64,000 nucleotides of DNA from the NCBI GenBank assembly GCA_013391845.1, contig CP058414.1, positions 3,458,501 to 3,522,500 of the forward strand, in the 5' to 3' direction. Under the pieces are notes generated by a model. That model was not told where the DNA came from, did not search any database, and worked only from the letters and a program-made list of their open reading frames with translations. A program made the translations under genes and the position numbers. Source of the stretch: Pseudoalteromonas shioyasakiensis. Lineage in GTDB: Bacteria; Pseudomonadota; Gammaproteobacteria; Enterobacterales; Alteromonadaceae. Within the stretch, counting starts at the first letter, position 1; each line of letters opens with the position of its first letter. Positions 55,455-64,000 of the stretch are shown in pieces.

Positions 55455-56075
55455 TCACACAACAACGCGAATAGCTAAGGCAATTAAGATCACCCCAATG
55501 CCTCTATCAAACCAATATCCGCTTTTTAAGAAAAATGCTCTCACCGATGTTTTTGATAACACCAATGATAAAAATGAAAACCACAACCAAGTTGCCATTG
55601 CCATATATACACCATATCCAGCTTGCACTAAAACGGGTGTTTCAGGACTAATCACAAGAGTAAACAGCGACATAAAAAACAGCGTTGCTTTGGGATTAAG
55701 GGCATTAGTAAAAAAGCCGCGTCGAAATGCTTTATACACAGATTCAGGCTCAGCAGGTGCAAGAGTTTGCTGCTTACTATCGTTGGGTTTTGCACTGCGT
55801 AAGGCTTGTACACCTAAGTAAGCCAGATAGGCCCCTGCAACGTATTTTAAAGCCATAAATAAGCTTGGTGACTGCGATAATATTAACGCCACACCTAATA
55901 CACAATAAGCAATATGTAACAGAATAGCCGCACCCACACCGGCACTTGTCCAGAGCGCATTTTTACGACCTTGTTGAATACTTTGTTTTAGTACGATCGC
56001 AAAGTCAGGGCCTGGACTTGCCACTGCAAAAAAATGAGCAATAGCAATCAATAAAAACTCATCTAAATACTGCAC
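55455..56075 (-). CDS. LysE/RhtB family amino acid exporter
   Basis: A 206-residue integral membrane protein with about six hydrophobic segments and the LysE/RhtB N-terminal pattern (HFFAVASPGPDFAIVL). It should export an amino acid such as homoserine, threonine or lysine. The start is a GTG at 56075. It lies 7 bases upstream of the GGCT gene and 6 bases downstream of the hypothetical gene, so it belongs to the same unit. Confidence 0.9.
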   Translation of the reverse strand: MQYLDEFLLIAIAHFFAVASPGPDFAIVLKQSIQQGRKNALWTSAGVGAAILLHIAYCVLGVALILSQSPSLFMALKYVAGAYLAYLGVQALRSAKPNDSKQQTLAPAEPESVYKAFRRGFFTNALNPKATLFFMSLFTLVISPETPVLVQAGYGVYMAMATWLWFSFLSLVLSKTSVRAFFLKSGYWFDRGIGVILIALAIRVVV

Positions 56076-56081
56076 GAAAAA

Positions 56082-56864
56082 TTATCCTACGGCTTGTTCA
56101 TCTAGAGCCAACAGCAAAGGATTTGCACTATTACTAATCAAAGCGTTAATTTGCTTTTGCGCTTTTTTATATTGGCTGCGTAAATGGGGCTTTAAAAACT
56201 TTTTCGACTGACTGTCCCCTTTAAAGTGCGTAACCAGCGCATGCATAAACAGGGTCTGTGGTTCAGTCAGCGCCGCTTGGCGATTGGCATAGGGGTTATA
56301 ACCGCAGCCACAGCCACCTTTAAATTGATATACCGTATTGCTCATCATTACCCCAAAACCTAAATAGCATGCTAACGCATCACTTGCTTGTGGTAAGTAC
56401 TCTTTACCGCCAGGAGGTAATACACCCACATGGTGAATCAAAATAGTGGCTAAGGTTCCTGCAAAACTTGCGACTAAATCTTGTGGTTGATTTATTTGGT
56501 TTGGGTTAAACGAGATATTCACCGGGTGATTTGCCGGTACGATTAAACTTGCCTCGCTACCGCGTAAATTGTCTTGGAACTCAAAGTGCGGAAACACCTG
56601 TGGAGTCAGCCCTGATGGCGCAACTAAGTTAATTGGCCACGCCTTCATACCCGCATAATCAACAACTCGACTAAATACCTTTTCAGCCATTTCACTGACG
56701 CTCGACACCCTATCTGGAAAAAAATGTCCGTTGGGTAAAATAACTTGGGTATGCTTTAAAAAATAATCACTATCAAAATGCTCAACCGCCCATAAAAAGG
56801 TATCAATTAACCATTGCTGCTCTTGCTCATCAATTAACGGGGCTGATTTAAATAACGCTAACAT
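56082..56864 (-). CDS. Hypothetical protein, possibly a degenerate metalloprotease-like family
   Basis: A 260-residue soluble protein that I do not recognise with confidence. The central part, LIHHVGVLPPGG followed by SDALACYLGFGVMMSNTVYQF, looks like a widespread family with an HExxH-type zinc site at that place, but here HExxH is replaced by IHHVG. A Cys-rich segment GGCGCGYNPYANRQAALTE follows. No signal peptide. It is 3 bases after creA and 6 before lysE, so is likely co-transcribed. If the family match is right, it has lost the metal site. Confidence 0.6.
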   Translation of the reverse strand: MLALFKSAPLIDEQEQQWLIDTFLWAVEHFDSDYFLKHTQVILPNGHFFPDRVSSVSEMAEKVFSRVVDYAGMKAWPINLVAPSGLTPQVFPHFEFQDNLRGSEASLIVPANHPVNISFNPNQINQPQDLVASFAGTLATILIHHVGVLPPGGKEYLPQASDALACYLGFGVMMSNTVYQFKGGCGCGYNPYANRQAALTEPQTLFMHALVTHFKGDSQSKKFLKPHLRSQYKKAQKQINALISNSANPLLLALDEQAVG

Positions 56865-56867
56865 AAA

Positions 56868-57338
56868 TTACTCTTGTGTTTGTGCCCATTGCCATGCATC
56901 CGTGTTGTAAAGGGGCACGGTAGATAAAGCGTGATGATGGCTGCCACTTGACTCTTTGGTTGAATAAGACAAATACAAAAGAGTGCGTGTAGGTGCATCA
57001 TAAATTCGACGCACTTTTAACGATTTAAACAAAATACTTTTCGATGACTTAAATACCACTTCACCCGATTTACTGCGGTCAATTTGCTTTAATTGTTCAG
57101 CCGTAATCGGCCCTGTTTGACGACAGGCAATAGACATATCTGAAGGATCAGCAAAATCAAGATTCGCTTCAATATGACTAATGTGGCAAGTAACACCGCT
57201 GATCAGCGGATCTTGTTGTGATACCACTTTAATATCTTTGGTAGTGAATAACCCTAAACTTACCGAAGCAGCATCATCCGAGCAACCGCTCAACAAAACT
57301 AGTGGCGCAGTCAAAGCAGCTAATTTTAGTAACTTCAT
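56868..57338 (-). CDS. creA: CreA family lipoprotein
   Basis: A 156-residue protein (E. coli CreA 157) with a lipoprotein signal (LSGCSDDAA) and the CreA core: TCHISHIEA, SIACRQTGPI, EVVFKSSKSILFKSLKVRRIYDAPTRTLLYLSYS. CreA is of unknown function; in E. coli it is beside creBCD, whereas here no CreBC two-component genes are in view. It is divergent from the beta-barrel gene, 103 bases away. Confidence 0.88.
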   Translation of the reverse strand: MKLLKLAALTAPLVLLSGCSDDAASVSLGLFTTKDIKVVSQQDPLISGVTCHISHIEANLDFADPSDMSIACRQTGPITAEQLKQIDRSKSGEVVFKSSKSILFKSLKVRRIYDAPTRTLLYLSYSTKESSGSHHHALSTVPLYNTDAWQWAQTQE

Positions 57339-57441
57339 CCTAGTGTTCCTTATTAAAAAGCGATAGTTGTCCGTTTACAACGATTTGCTTGCTATGTTTC
57401 AATACTATCTCAAAATATCTTCAACAACGAGCATCTAAACA

Positions 57442-58029
57442 ATGAAAAAATCGTTTGGTTTACTGTGTTTCATGTTCTTAAGTAGTACAGCTCATGCTGG
57501 CTACTCTATTAGCGCTGGTTTTGGCAAAAACTTTACTAACTCGGTGCAAACCGAAGAAAACCTTAAAATTGAGCTTGAGGATGACAGCCATTTTACTGTC
57601 AGTCTTGATAGAACCATTGATAATGCTCGTTACGGGTTCTTTTATTCAGCAACCGAACTTGATATGAAAGACCAAACCAACAAGCAAGTCGAGATGCAAT
57701 ATCTGCTATTTCAAAGTGCCGTAGAAGTGCCATTGGCTGACCGTGTGGTTGGTTTTGTTGGCGCCCAAATTGGCGCAAACTACGTCAGCACTGACTTTGC
57801 CGATTCTGATACATTTTTTACCTCGGGCCTTTATGCTGGCGCTGATTATTTATTTACTGAACAAGCTCGGGTTTATGTTGAAACTCGCTGGCTGGCAACT
57901 ATTGTAAATAATGCAAGCAATGTATCGTGCACATTGCCAACATCAGAAGACAATCAATGTCTATGGCACTTTGATGGTGATGTGTTAAACCAATTTCAGA
58001 CAAACATCGGTTTTAGTTACCGCTTTTAA
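57442..58029 (+). CDS. Small outer-membrane beta-barrel protein
   Basis: A 195-residue exported protein (signal peptide ending AHAGYS) whose mature part is a series of amphipathic strands ending in FQTNIGFSYRF, with a terminal Phe, as in small outer-membrane barrels. A Cys pair is in NVSCTLPTSEDNQC. No specific family can be named. It is 10 bases before the tautomerase gene and probably co-transcribed with it. Confidence 0.75.
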   Translation: MKKSFGLLCFMFLSSTAHAGYSISAGFGKNFTNSVQTEENLKIELEDDSHFTVSLDRTIDNARYGFFYSATELDMKDQTNKQVEMQYLLFQSAVEVPLADRVVGFVGAQIGANYVSTDFADSDTFFTSGLYAGADYLFTEQARVYVETRWLATIVNNASNVSCTLPTSEDNQCLWHFDGDVLNQFQTNIGFSYRF

Positions 58030-58039
58030 GGAAAACCCT

Positions 58040-58369
58040 ATGCCGCACATTGTTATAGAACACTCAGAAGACTTGCCAATTCTGCCACAAGTGTTAGTTG
58101 AAAAAGTTCACCAAGCCGTTTTTGACTCTGGCTTATTTGAGCTTTCGACCATAAAGACTCGTGCAATTGCTTATCAGCATTACGAATTAGGTGAAGGCAA
58201 AGATGGCTTTATTCACATCGGCGCATCAATCATGGCAGGCAGAACCATAGAGCAAAAGCAAATGCTCAGTGAGCAATTGCTAAGTTGCTTAAAAACATAC
58301 TGCCGCCGCTCGTATAGTTTAAGCGTTAATATTTACGATATGGATGCTGATATCTATCGTAAGTGTTAA
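58040..58369 (+). CDS. 5-carboxymethyl-2-hydroxymuconate isomerase-like tautomerase
   Basis: A 109-residue member of the tautomerase superfamily (CHMI/HpaF type). The N-terminal MPHIVIEHS gives Pro1 as catalytic base after removal of Met. Length and sequence are like E. coli HpaF (126). In hpa clusters it isomerises 5-carboxymethyl-2-hydroxymuconate in aromatic breakdown; no other hpa gene is nearby, so the real substrate is open. AAGGAA precedes the ATG. Confidence 0.82.
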   Translation: MPHIVIEHSEDLPILPQVLVEKVHQAVFDSGLFELSTIKTRAIAYQHYELGEGKDGFIHIGASIMAGRTIEQKQMLSEQLLSCLKTYCRRSYSLSVNIYDMDADIYRKC

Positions 58370-58370
58370 C

Positions 58371-60500
58371 TCACTTAGGTAAATAGGCTGCAGGTAAGCG
58401 CTTGATTTCTGTCTCTGGCGATAGGTATGCGGTGTAAACCAACCAACGCTCATTGGGTATGTAGGTCAGACCCGATGAGCGGCTATAAGCTCGCTCAGGT
58501 AAAGCAATTAAATCATGGTGCTGCTTACTCGCTAAGTCATAGTAGCTTATGCGGTAATCACCTAAGCGCTCTTTATAATAATAAATACGCCCATCATGGT
58601 AAGCGTTTTTTGCCACCAGCAACCATGCATAATTGCGCGCCAATTTAATATCATTCACAAGCATTTCTTCAACACCCGTCTCATGGTGTTTAATCCAAAT
58701 AGCATGACGTGAATTAGTAAATAAAATATCACCCGCTTGTGTTTCAACGCCGAACTGCGCTGGTACATCAACGGCTTTACCTAGGCTTCTTCCTGTTAAG
58801 TCATAACGGTATAGGTAGTCGCCATCAGACACCAAAATCCCCTGACTGTCAGCACTAAACTTAGGTTTAACAGCATGACTAAATGGCAGCTTGATTTGTT
58901 GGCTTTGCTCTACTTTGAAATCATAAAAATACAAGCGGGTGCTGCCATTATCGTACAATGAAAACAAAATATAGCGTCCATCGGCTGACCAAGTTGGATC
59001 ACGAATTTCCCCAGTATTATGTGCAAAGTCAGTAAGCTGCTTTCGCGAGCTGCTATCGGGGTTTACAATCCAAAGCTGCGAACTGCCCGATTCATTCGAC
59101 ACATACAGCAGTTTATCTTGCTGCTGATTATATTCAGGAAATAGCGAACTAAAGTTGGTCGACAGCATAGAAAACGGTGAGCTGGCTACTTGCTCGTCTA
59201 TTTTCAAACGCGTGATCACTTTATCTAAATCCCATTGATGATAATAAACACTGCCATCGCTACTGTAATTAGGCGAGCTCATACCAGCGATTTGCGTGTT
59301 AATTAGGGTTTGATCATTAATATCGTAAAAATAGCCATAACGTTTGCCGCCTTCAACTGCGCTAAACGCCAATTGCTCTTTAGATGGATGCCAATCCACA
59401 CCATGAATATCAACAAAGTCATGAGTTAAGCGTTGGCTTTGCCCTGTCTTTACATCAATTAAAAACAGCGCTTTTTGGTTGTTTTTAACAGTACGAGTAA
59501 CCACAACTCGCTGAGCACTTGGCGAAAACGATACCGACTCATACACAGTTTCGCAGTCATTATTGCAAGGAATAACCGTTTCACTTGTTTGTTTTGCCTG
59601 TAAATCGAGCAGCTTAATACGAGTTACATAATCACCTGACTTACTGGTGTGATCAGCAATGTAAGCCAAGGTTTTACCATCACTACTGATATCAAGATCT
59701 GGGGCATATTTATTACTGCACTCCCCTAATACAACACTGGTAGCATTAACCAAAGACAGCTTTACAATTTCACAGACATCTGACGCCATTCGGTAATAGT
59801 ACAACGTGTTTGCATCTGGGCTAAACACAGAGCGGCCTTCAGTATAGGGTGAGTCTGTTAATTGCTTAGCAGGATGCTCAGGAAAATGTAAATCGCGTAA
59901 ATATAGGTTATTTGGTTTACCAAGCTGACGCCACGAATACACTAAATAATGCTGATCATCTGAAATTGAAGGGTAAATCTCACGACCAGGGCTTGCCGTA
60001 ACACTTTCGATGCTATTGAGCGGTAGCACAAAGCTTGAATTTGTTTGTTCTGAAGGCGAAGAAAACAGCCAATACATCACTGCTAGGCTAATTACACATA
60101 AAGCTACGAACAGCTGGCGAATCTGCGCAGCAGTGATACTTAAGGGACCAGGTTTATCTTTATCAGCTGTATCTATTGACTGAGGCTTTAACAAAACGCG
60201 ATAGCCAGTTTTTCGTAATGTCTCTATGTAAGTTTGTTCTGGGTCGAGCTCTTTAAATGCTTTTCGTAAATGCCAAATAGCATTCGTTAAGGCTTTTTCA
60301 CCGACATAAAAATTGCCTTCCCATACATGATTGATGAGCTCTTCACGCGTGATTGGTTCGGGGTAACGCGCCACTAAGCAGGCTAACAACTCAATAAACT
60401 TAGGCTGCAAAAGTTGTTCACTACCATTGCAGATCAGTTTATTTTCGAGTGGGTTAACAATACATGAGCCCAGCTGATAAACGCGATTAGATGTTTCCAT
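58371..60500 (-). CDS. CadC-like membrane-bound winged-helix regulator with TolB-like domain
   Basis: A 709-residue protein: an OmpR-type winged-helix DNA-binding domain at the N-terminus (about 5-105; PITREELINHVWEGNFYVGEKALTN and LRKTGYRVL), one membrane helix (about 129-147), then a periplasmic WD40/PD40-like propeller (repeats such as SPDANTLYYYRM). It should sense a periplasmic signal and act on DNA near its gene. It is divergent from a TonB-dependent receptor, its likely neighbour target; this is inferred from position. Confidence 0.88.
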   Translation of the reverse strand: METSNRVYQLGSCIVNPLENKLICNGSEQLLQPKFIELLACLVARYPEPITREELINHVWEGNFYVGEKALTNAIWHLRKAFKELDPEQTYIETLRKTGYRVLLKPQSIDTADKDKPGPLSITAAQIRQLFVALCVISLAVMYWLFSSPSEQTNSSFVLPLNSIESVTASPGREIYPSISDDQHYLVYSWRQLGKPNNLYLRDLHFPEHPAKQLTDSPYTEGRSVFSPDANTLYYYRMASDVCEIVKLSLVNATSVVLGECSNKYAPDLDISSDGKTLAYIADHTSKSGDYVTRIKLLDLQAKQTSETVIPCNNDCETVYESVSFSPSAQRVVVTRTVKNNQKALFLIDVKTGQSQRLTHDFVDIHGVDWHPSKEQLAFSAVEGGKRYGYFYDINDQTLINTQIAGMSSPNYSSDGSVYYHQWDLDKVITRLKIDEQVASSPFSMLSTNFSSLFPEYNQQQDKLLYVSNESGSSQLWIVNPDSSSRKQLTDFAHNTGEIRDPTWSADGRYILFSLYDNGSTRLYFYDFKVEQSQQIKLPFSHAVKPKFSADSQGILVSDGDYLYRYDLTGRSLGKAVDVPAQFGVETQAGDILFTNSRHAIWIKHHETGVEEMLVNDIKLARNYAWLLVAKNAYHDGRIYYYKERLGDYRISYYDLASKQHHDLIALPERAYSRSSGLTYIPNERWLVYTAYLSPETEIKRLPAAYLPK

Positions 60501-60830
60501 TTACTCTAAATAAAACCCCATTTTAGAAGTACAGCAGTATAAAGCCCTATCAATTTATCGTAAAAGTGGTTCTTTCACCAGCTTTAACGTTGCAAAACAG
60601 TTAACAATGACCACTTCTTAAGCCACTGATTTTAAATAAATAGATATTCAATAGATGTAAAATAGAGACATAAACGAGCCACCTAAGATTGTAGTTAAGT
60701 TCACATTCCTATAAAAATTTTTACGTCAATACCGACCAACCAGAGTGTTGCTCACTGTAAATTTTAACTGCCCTTAAAAAGAGCATCACTCTGGTTCTAA
60801 AAACTAAAAATAAAACAACTAGGAACGCCT
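60501..60830. other. 330-base intergenic region between the CadC-like gene and the receptor gene
   Basis: Divergent promoter region. It is AT rich and holds no ORF of note. Features: AAGTGGT / ACCACTT inverted arms about 39 bases apart, TTGTAG ... TATAAA (15-base gap) as a weak promoter, and the long inverted repeat listed below near the receptor start. No other gene or RNA is seen. Confidence 0.5.
60738..60796 (+). promoter_or_regulatory. Inverted repeat in the TonB-dependent receptor leader
   Basis: AACCAGAGTGTTGCTC (60738-60753) and GAGCATCACTCTGGTT (60781-60796) are 15 of 16 complementary, separated by 27 bases. They end about 34 bases before the receptor start codon. They can form a long-stem hairpin in RNA or a paired operator in DNA; no T-run follows, so it is not a plain terminator. 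Confidence 0.55.
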
Positions 60831-63800
60831 GTGAGAAATCTACTAACCAAACCTTGTGCTATTGCACTTGCTGTTGCCAGTGGTTTTAGCCAGCATGCAT
60901 TTGCCAATGAGGCTGAGATTGCCCGCCCTGCCAACACCACTCCAGCAGCTAATGAACAAACTGAAGAACCTGAAAAAATTGTTGTAACAGGTTCACGTAT
61001 TAAACGCGATAGTTTTTCAATTCCAACACCACTGGTCACAATGGACCGTGAAGCCATTGCCGATACAGGTTTAACCAACTTATCAGATATTCTTGTTGAT
61101 AATATGCCTGCTCTTAGTGAGAGCATAGGTAACACCACCAGCCAATCAAGTGTATCAGCAACAGGGTTATCTACAGTACAACTACGAGATTTAGGTGCTA
61201 ATCGTACACTAACACTGATTGATGGTCGCCGTGTTGTTTCAAATAGCTACAGCGGCAACTATGTAAGCTTAAATACCATTCCGAGCGGCATGGTTGAGCG
61301 TGTTGAAATAATCAGTGGCGGTGCATCTGCAACCTATGGTGCCGATGCTGTAGCGGGTGTGGTGAATATTATCACCCAATCAAAAAAAGAAGGCTTTGAC
61401 TTTAAAGCGAATACAGGTGAAACCACCGATGGCGGCGGTAAAGAATTTACCCTTGATTTAAACTACGGCACCTCATTTGCTGAAGATCGCGGTTACGCCT
61501 ATTTTAGTGCCAACTGGGACCGTGATTTCGGTATGACTTTTTACGATCGTAAACGCGCACAAATTGAAGATAGTTACGATTACGATCCAGATCGCATGTG
61601 TAATGTAATGCAAACAGCAGATGGCGATCAATGTATGCGCGACATCACGCAAGCTGACTGGGTAAGCAAGAGCGACGGCATTCCGGGCGGTGTGTTCTTA
61701 GAACACAGCCGCAACGACACACAGTTTTGGTATGACGGTCAAACCTTACGTGATGATTGGAAAGGCAATGAAGAAATTTATGGTATTAACTCAAATCAAT
61801 ACGTGATGCTTGATGTTCCGAGCGATAACGTATCTGCTGCAGTTAAAATTGATTACGACTTAACTGACGATGTGATGTTTTACGCGCAAGTTCAATACAG
61901 TGAAAGTGGCTCATTTAACAATAAGTCGCCTGAAGATGAATACGAAGGTGCGTATGTACCACGTTACGACCCTACCACTGGCGAGCCACTTGCAGATGTG
62001 GCACCGGGTTATATTCCAATCGACAACCCATATGTGCCGCAAGAAATTCTCGATGCCAACCCATATAAAGATCGCATTTATTGGGATCGCCGCTTTAGCG
62101 AAGTCGGTAATATCAGCACAGATAATACCCGTAAAACGATTCGTAGTTGGGCAGGTCTTCAAGGCACATTATTTAACGACGAGTGGGACTGGGATCTATC
62201 AGCAAGTTATGGTCGTTTTACCCAGCACCAAATCCGCAGCAATGAGTTAAATACCGTAAAACTAAATCAAGCTTTGCAAGCTGAACAGTTAGCAGATGGC
62301 ACCATTCAATGTATTGATGAAGCAGCTCGCGCTGAAGGCTGTGTGCCAATTAACTTATTTGGTGAAGGCTCTATCACCGAAGAGATGGCCGCTTGGATCC
62401 GCACCAACCCTATTATTGATACCGAAATAAAACAATATGGCGTGGTCGGCTACGTAGCGGGTGATTTATTTGAATTACCAGCAGGCTCTGTATCCGCTGT
62501 ATTTGGTGGCGAATATCGTAAAGATAGCCAAGACCTATCAACCAGCGACGACATGAAAGCTGGTGGTATTACCTTCAACTATGTACCAAATTTTTATGGC
62601 GAAGTTGAAGTCTATGAAGCTTTTGCAGAACTTGCGATCCCGCTGTTAAAAGATGCTCCTTTAGCAAAAAATTTAAGTGCAGAAACTTCATTACGTTTAG
62701 CTAACTACAGCATGGAAAACGTCAACACCGTTGCCAGCTACAAGCTAGGTGTATTTTGGGAACCAATCGAAGGCTATGCATTTAGAGCAAACTACGCTCG
62801 CGCTCAACGTGCACCAACGATCACTGAACTTATGTCACCAGCACGTGGCGATTACGACAGCTATGATGATATTTGTGACGGTTTAACAGCAACATCAACT
62901 AAACCAGGTCACGATAACTGCCGTAAAGAGCCAACTTTAGCAACACAACTTGCTGCTGATCCAAACTTTGAATTCAGCGATGAGAACAACAGCTATTCTC
63001 CAGGGGCTGGTAACGAAAATCTAAAAGAAGAAACCGCTGATACTTATACATTTGGTGTGACAGTGGCTCCTGCCTTTATAGAAAACTTTAATCTTGCCGT
63101 TGATTACTACGATATTGCCATTGTTGATGCGATTTCGCAGATCAGTAATGAAAACATCATGCGTGAGTGCTACAACTCAGAAGCTGCATGGGGTGAAGAC
63201 AACGTATTTTGTAATGACATTACCCGTAATAGCGAAGGTAACATTATCAAAATTCTACAGCGTCAATATAACCTCGATGAGCTAACTGCACGTGGTTACG
63301 ATGTGGTTGCACAGTACAAACTCGACTTAGATAACCTAGGTCAGTTGTCGTTTAAACTAGATTACAACCATGTAATTGAAAACTCGCAAACCTATGAAGG
63401 CCTTGATGGCAGCTTAGTGACTAGCCATTACGCAGGTTACGGCAGCAGCAAAGATAAAGCATCAATGTCACTTACATGGCGTAACGATAACTTGCGTATT
63501 CGTTGGCGTACAAATTACCTAGGCTCGTTTAAAGCAAGCCAGAGTCTTGAAGAAGATTACAATGAGTATCTTACTGAAAACGATGCCCGCTGTGAGGCTG
63601 GTGAAGATACCTGTATCAGTAACCCAGAAAAACTTGCCTACCAAGATTATGGTTCGTTCTTAAAACACAGCCTTTCAGCGTCTTACACTCTATCACTTGG
63701 TAAACAGAGCCAACTGCGCGTATTCGGTGGTGTGAATAACGTGTTCGATAATAAAGGTGATTTTTATCCATATGGCCGTGGTAACTACTATAGCGCATAC

Positions 63801-63851
63801 GGCGGTGGTGCAGGTCGCTACGTGTATGTGGGTGCTCAATATAGCTTTTAA
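60831..63851 (+). CDS. TonB-dependent outer-membrane receptor
   Basis: A 1006-residue receptor of the Alteromonadales carbohydrate/other-ligand type. Signal peptide ends near QHAFA; the TonB-box-like region EKIVVTGSRIKRD starts the plug domain (VQLRDLGANRTLTLIDGRRVV, GASATYGADAVAGVVNI), followed by a 22-strand barrel ending RYVYVGAQYSF with the terminal Phe. It imports an unknown large ligand across the outer membrane using TonB energy. The start is a GTG at 60831 with AGGAA before it. The CadC-like gene is divergent and may regulate it. Confidence 0.93.
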   Translation: MRNLLTKPCAIALAVASGFSQHAFANEAEIARPANTTPAANEQTEEPEKIVVTGSRIKRDSFSIPTPLVTMDREAIADTGLTNLSDILVDNMPALSESIGNTTSQSSVSATGLSTVQLRDLGANRTLTLIDGRRVVSNSYSGNYVSLNTIPSGMVERVEIISGGASATYGADAVAGVVNIITQSKKEGFDFKANTGETTDGGGKEFTLDLNYGTSFAEDRGYAYFSANWDRDFGMTFYDRKRAQIEDSYDYDPDRMCNVMQTADGDQCMRDITQADWVSKSDGIPGGVFLEHSRNDTQFWYDGQTLRDDWKGNEEIYGINSNQYVMLDVPSDNVSAAVKIDYDLTDDVMFYAQVQYSESGSFNNKSPEDEYEGAYVPRYDPTTGEPLADVAPGYIPIDNPYVPQEILDANPYKDRIYWDRRFSEVGNISTDNTRKTIRSWAGLQGTLFNDEWDWDLSASYGRFTQHQIRSNELNTVKLNQALQAEQLADGTIQCIDEAARAEGCVPINLFGEGSITEEMAAWIRTNPIIDTEIKQYGVVGYVAGDLFELPAGSVSAVFGGEYRKDSQDLSTSDDMKAGGITFNYVPNFYGEVEVYEAFAELAIPLLKDAPLAKNLSAETSLRLANYSMENVNTVASYKLGVFWEPIEGYAFRANYARAQRAPTITELMSPARGDYDSYDDICDGLTATSTKPGHDNCRKEPTLATQLAADPNFEFSDENNSYSPGAGNENLKEETADTYTFGVTVAPAFIENFNLAVDYYDIAIVDAISQISNENIMRECYNSEAAWGEDNVFCNDITRNSEGNIIKILQRQYNLDELTARGYDVVAQYKLDLDNLGQLSFKLDYNHVIENSQTYEGLDGSLVTSHYAGYGSSKDKASMSLTWRNDNLRIRWRTNYLGSFKASQSLEEDYNEYLTENDARCEAGEDTCISNPEKLAYQDYGSFLKHSLSASYTLSLGKQSQLRVFGGVNNVFDNKGDFYPYGRGNYYSAYGGGAGRYVYVGAQYSF

Positions 63852-63887
63852 CCGTTTCATATGAAGATCCCCAGCTAGGCTGAAATC

Positions 63888-63914
63888 AAAGGCGCATTTT
63901 TATTGCGCCTTTTA
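63888..63914. terminator. Intrinsic terminator after the receptor gene
   Basis: AAAGGCGCA / TGCGCCTTT (63888-63896, 63904-63912), 7-base loop, T-rich tail. It may also serve the convergent gene at the window edge. Confidence 0.75.
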
Positions 63915-64000
63915 TCTTTTCCAGCTTTGCATCTCAACTAATCGAGATTCAGTTCGCGCATATTCAAATGCCAGTTTTTGCCCTTGATATAAATCGCTAA
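63912..64000 (-). CDS. 3' end of an unidentified gene at the window edge
   Basis: On the minus strand a frame is open from the window edge for 28 codons to a TAA at 63912-63914 and reads SDLYQGQKLAFEYARTESRL before ending MQSWKR. It is placed as a convergent neighbour of the receptor, next to a two-way hairpin. The composition looks protein-like, but 28 residues are too few to name it, and it could be a chance frame. Confidence 0.35.
   Translation of the reverse strand, partial: SDLYQGQKLAFEYARTESRLVEMQSWKR

Noticed and set aside
60797..61138. A 113-codon minus-strand ORF over the receptor start
   Set aside because: It overlaps the receptor signal peptide and plug in antisense and has no ribosome site or family match.

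Overview
The window looks like a chromosomal segment of a marine gammaproteobacterium of the order Alteromonadales, most likely Pseudoalteromonas or a close relative. This rests on the low GC content, the proteins being closest to Alteromonadales/Vibrio/Escherichia forms, the cold-marine gene neighbourhoods (ftsYEX-rpoH, rpsU-yqeY-dnaG-rpoD, dusB-fis, purH/purD, an LPS inner-core cluster), and a large TonB-dependent receptor next to a CadC-like regulator. I see no rRNA, tRNA, CRISPR array, integrase, transposase or prophage gene. The window is mostly core chromosome, with a more variable right end (about 46-64 kb).

Layout. 1-6.3 kb: the 3' part of an HD-GYP phosphodiesterase, a LysR regulator, a 2OG-Fe(II) oxygenase, ubiCA for ubiquinone, an orphan FliL-like protein, a MITE-like inverted repeat, and glpEG. 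6.3-8.6 kb: kbl-tdh for threonine breakdown. 8.7-16.7 kb: LPS inner core genes (gmhB, a family 9 glycosyltransferase, kdkA, hldE, gmhA, a Wzi-like outer-membrane protein, waaA) and a DUF1415 gene. 16.8-19.8 kb: the ydbH-ynbE-ydbL intermembrane lipid-transport operon, where ydbH is broken by one extra base and its true C-terminus can be read in the next frame. 19.9-28.8 kb: purL, mltF, a tiny very basic ORF, tadA, gsk and a glutaminase. 28.9-34.0 kb: rpoH behind a perfect CIRCE operator, ftsX, ftsE, and an ftsY with about 23 tandem 15-residue repeats. 34.2-39.5 kb: rsmD and the macromolecular synthesis operon (rpsU, yqeY, dnaG, rpoD). 39.6-46.1 kb: prmA, dusB-fis, purH, an exported methyltransferase, purD. 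46.2-52.0 kb: two cyclic-di-GMP proteins flanking a DUF2797 gene. 52.1-64 kb: a small orphan gene, a class II histone-deacetylase-like enzyme, a LysE / gamma-glutamylcyclotransferase / serine hydrolase operon, a hypothetical gene with creA, a beta-barrel protein, a tautomerase, a CadC-like sensor-regulator and a TonB-dependent receptor.

How it works together. Three purine genes (purL, purH, purD) plus gsk give purine synthesis and salvage. The LPS block makes and attaches heptose and Kdo and phosphorylates Kdo. The ydbH operon and Wzi also serve the outer membrane. FtsY, FtsE/FtsX, RpoH, RpoD and DnaG form the replication, secretion, division and sigma-factor core.

The window holds no obviously new multi-gene defence or biosynthetic system. 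The observations most worth checking are the FtsY repeat array, the CIRCE operator on rpoH, the ydbH frameshift with a heptamer repeat in its leader, the 56-residue basic ORF, and the terminator packed between ftsY and ftsE.
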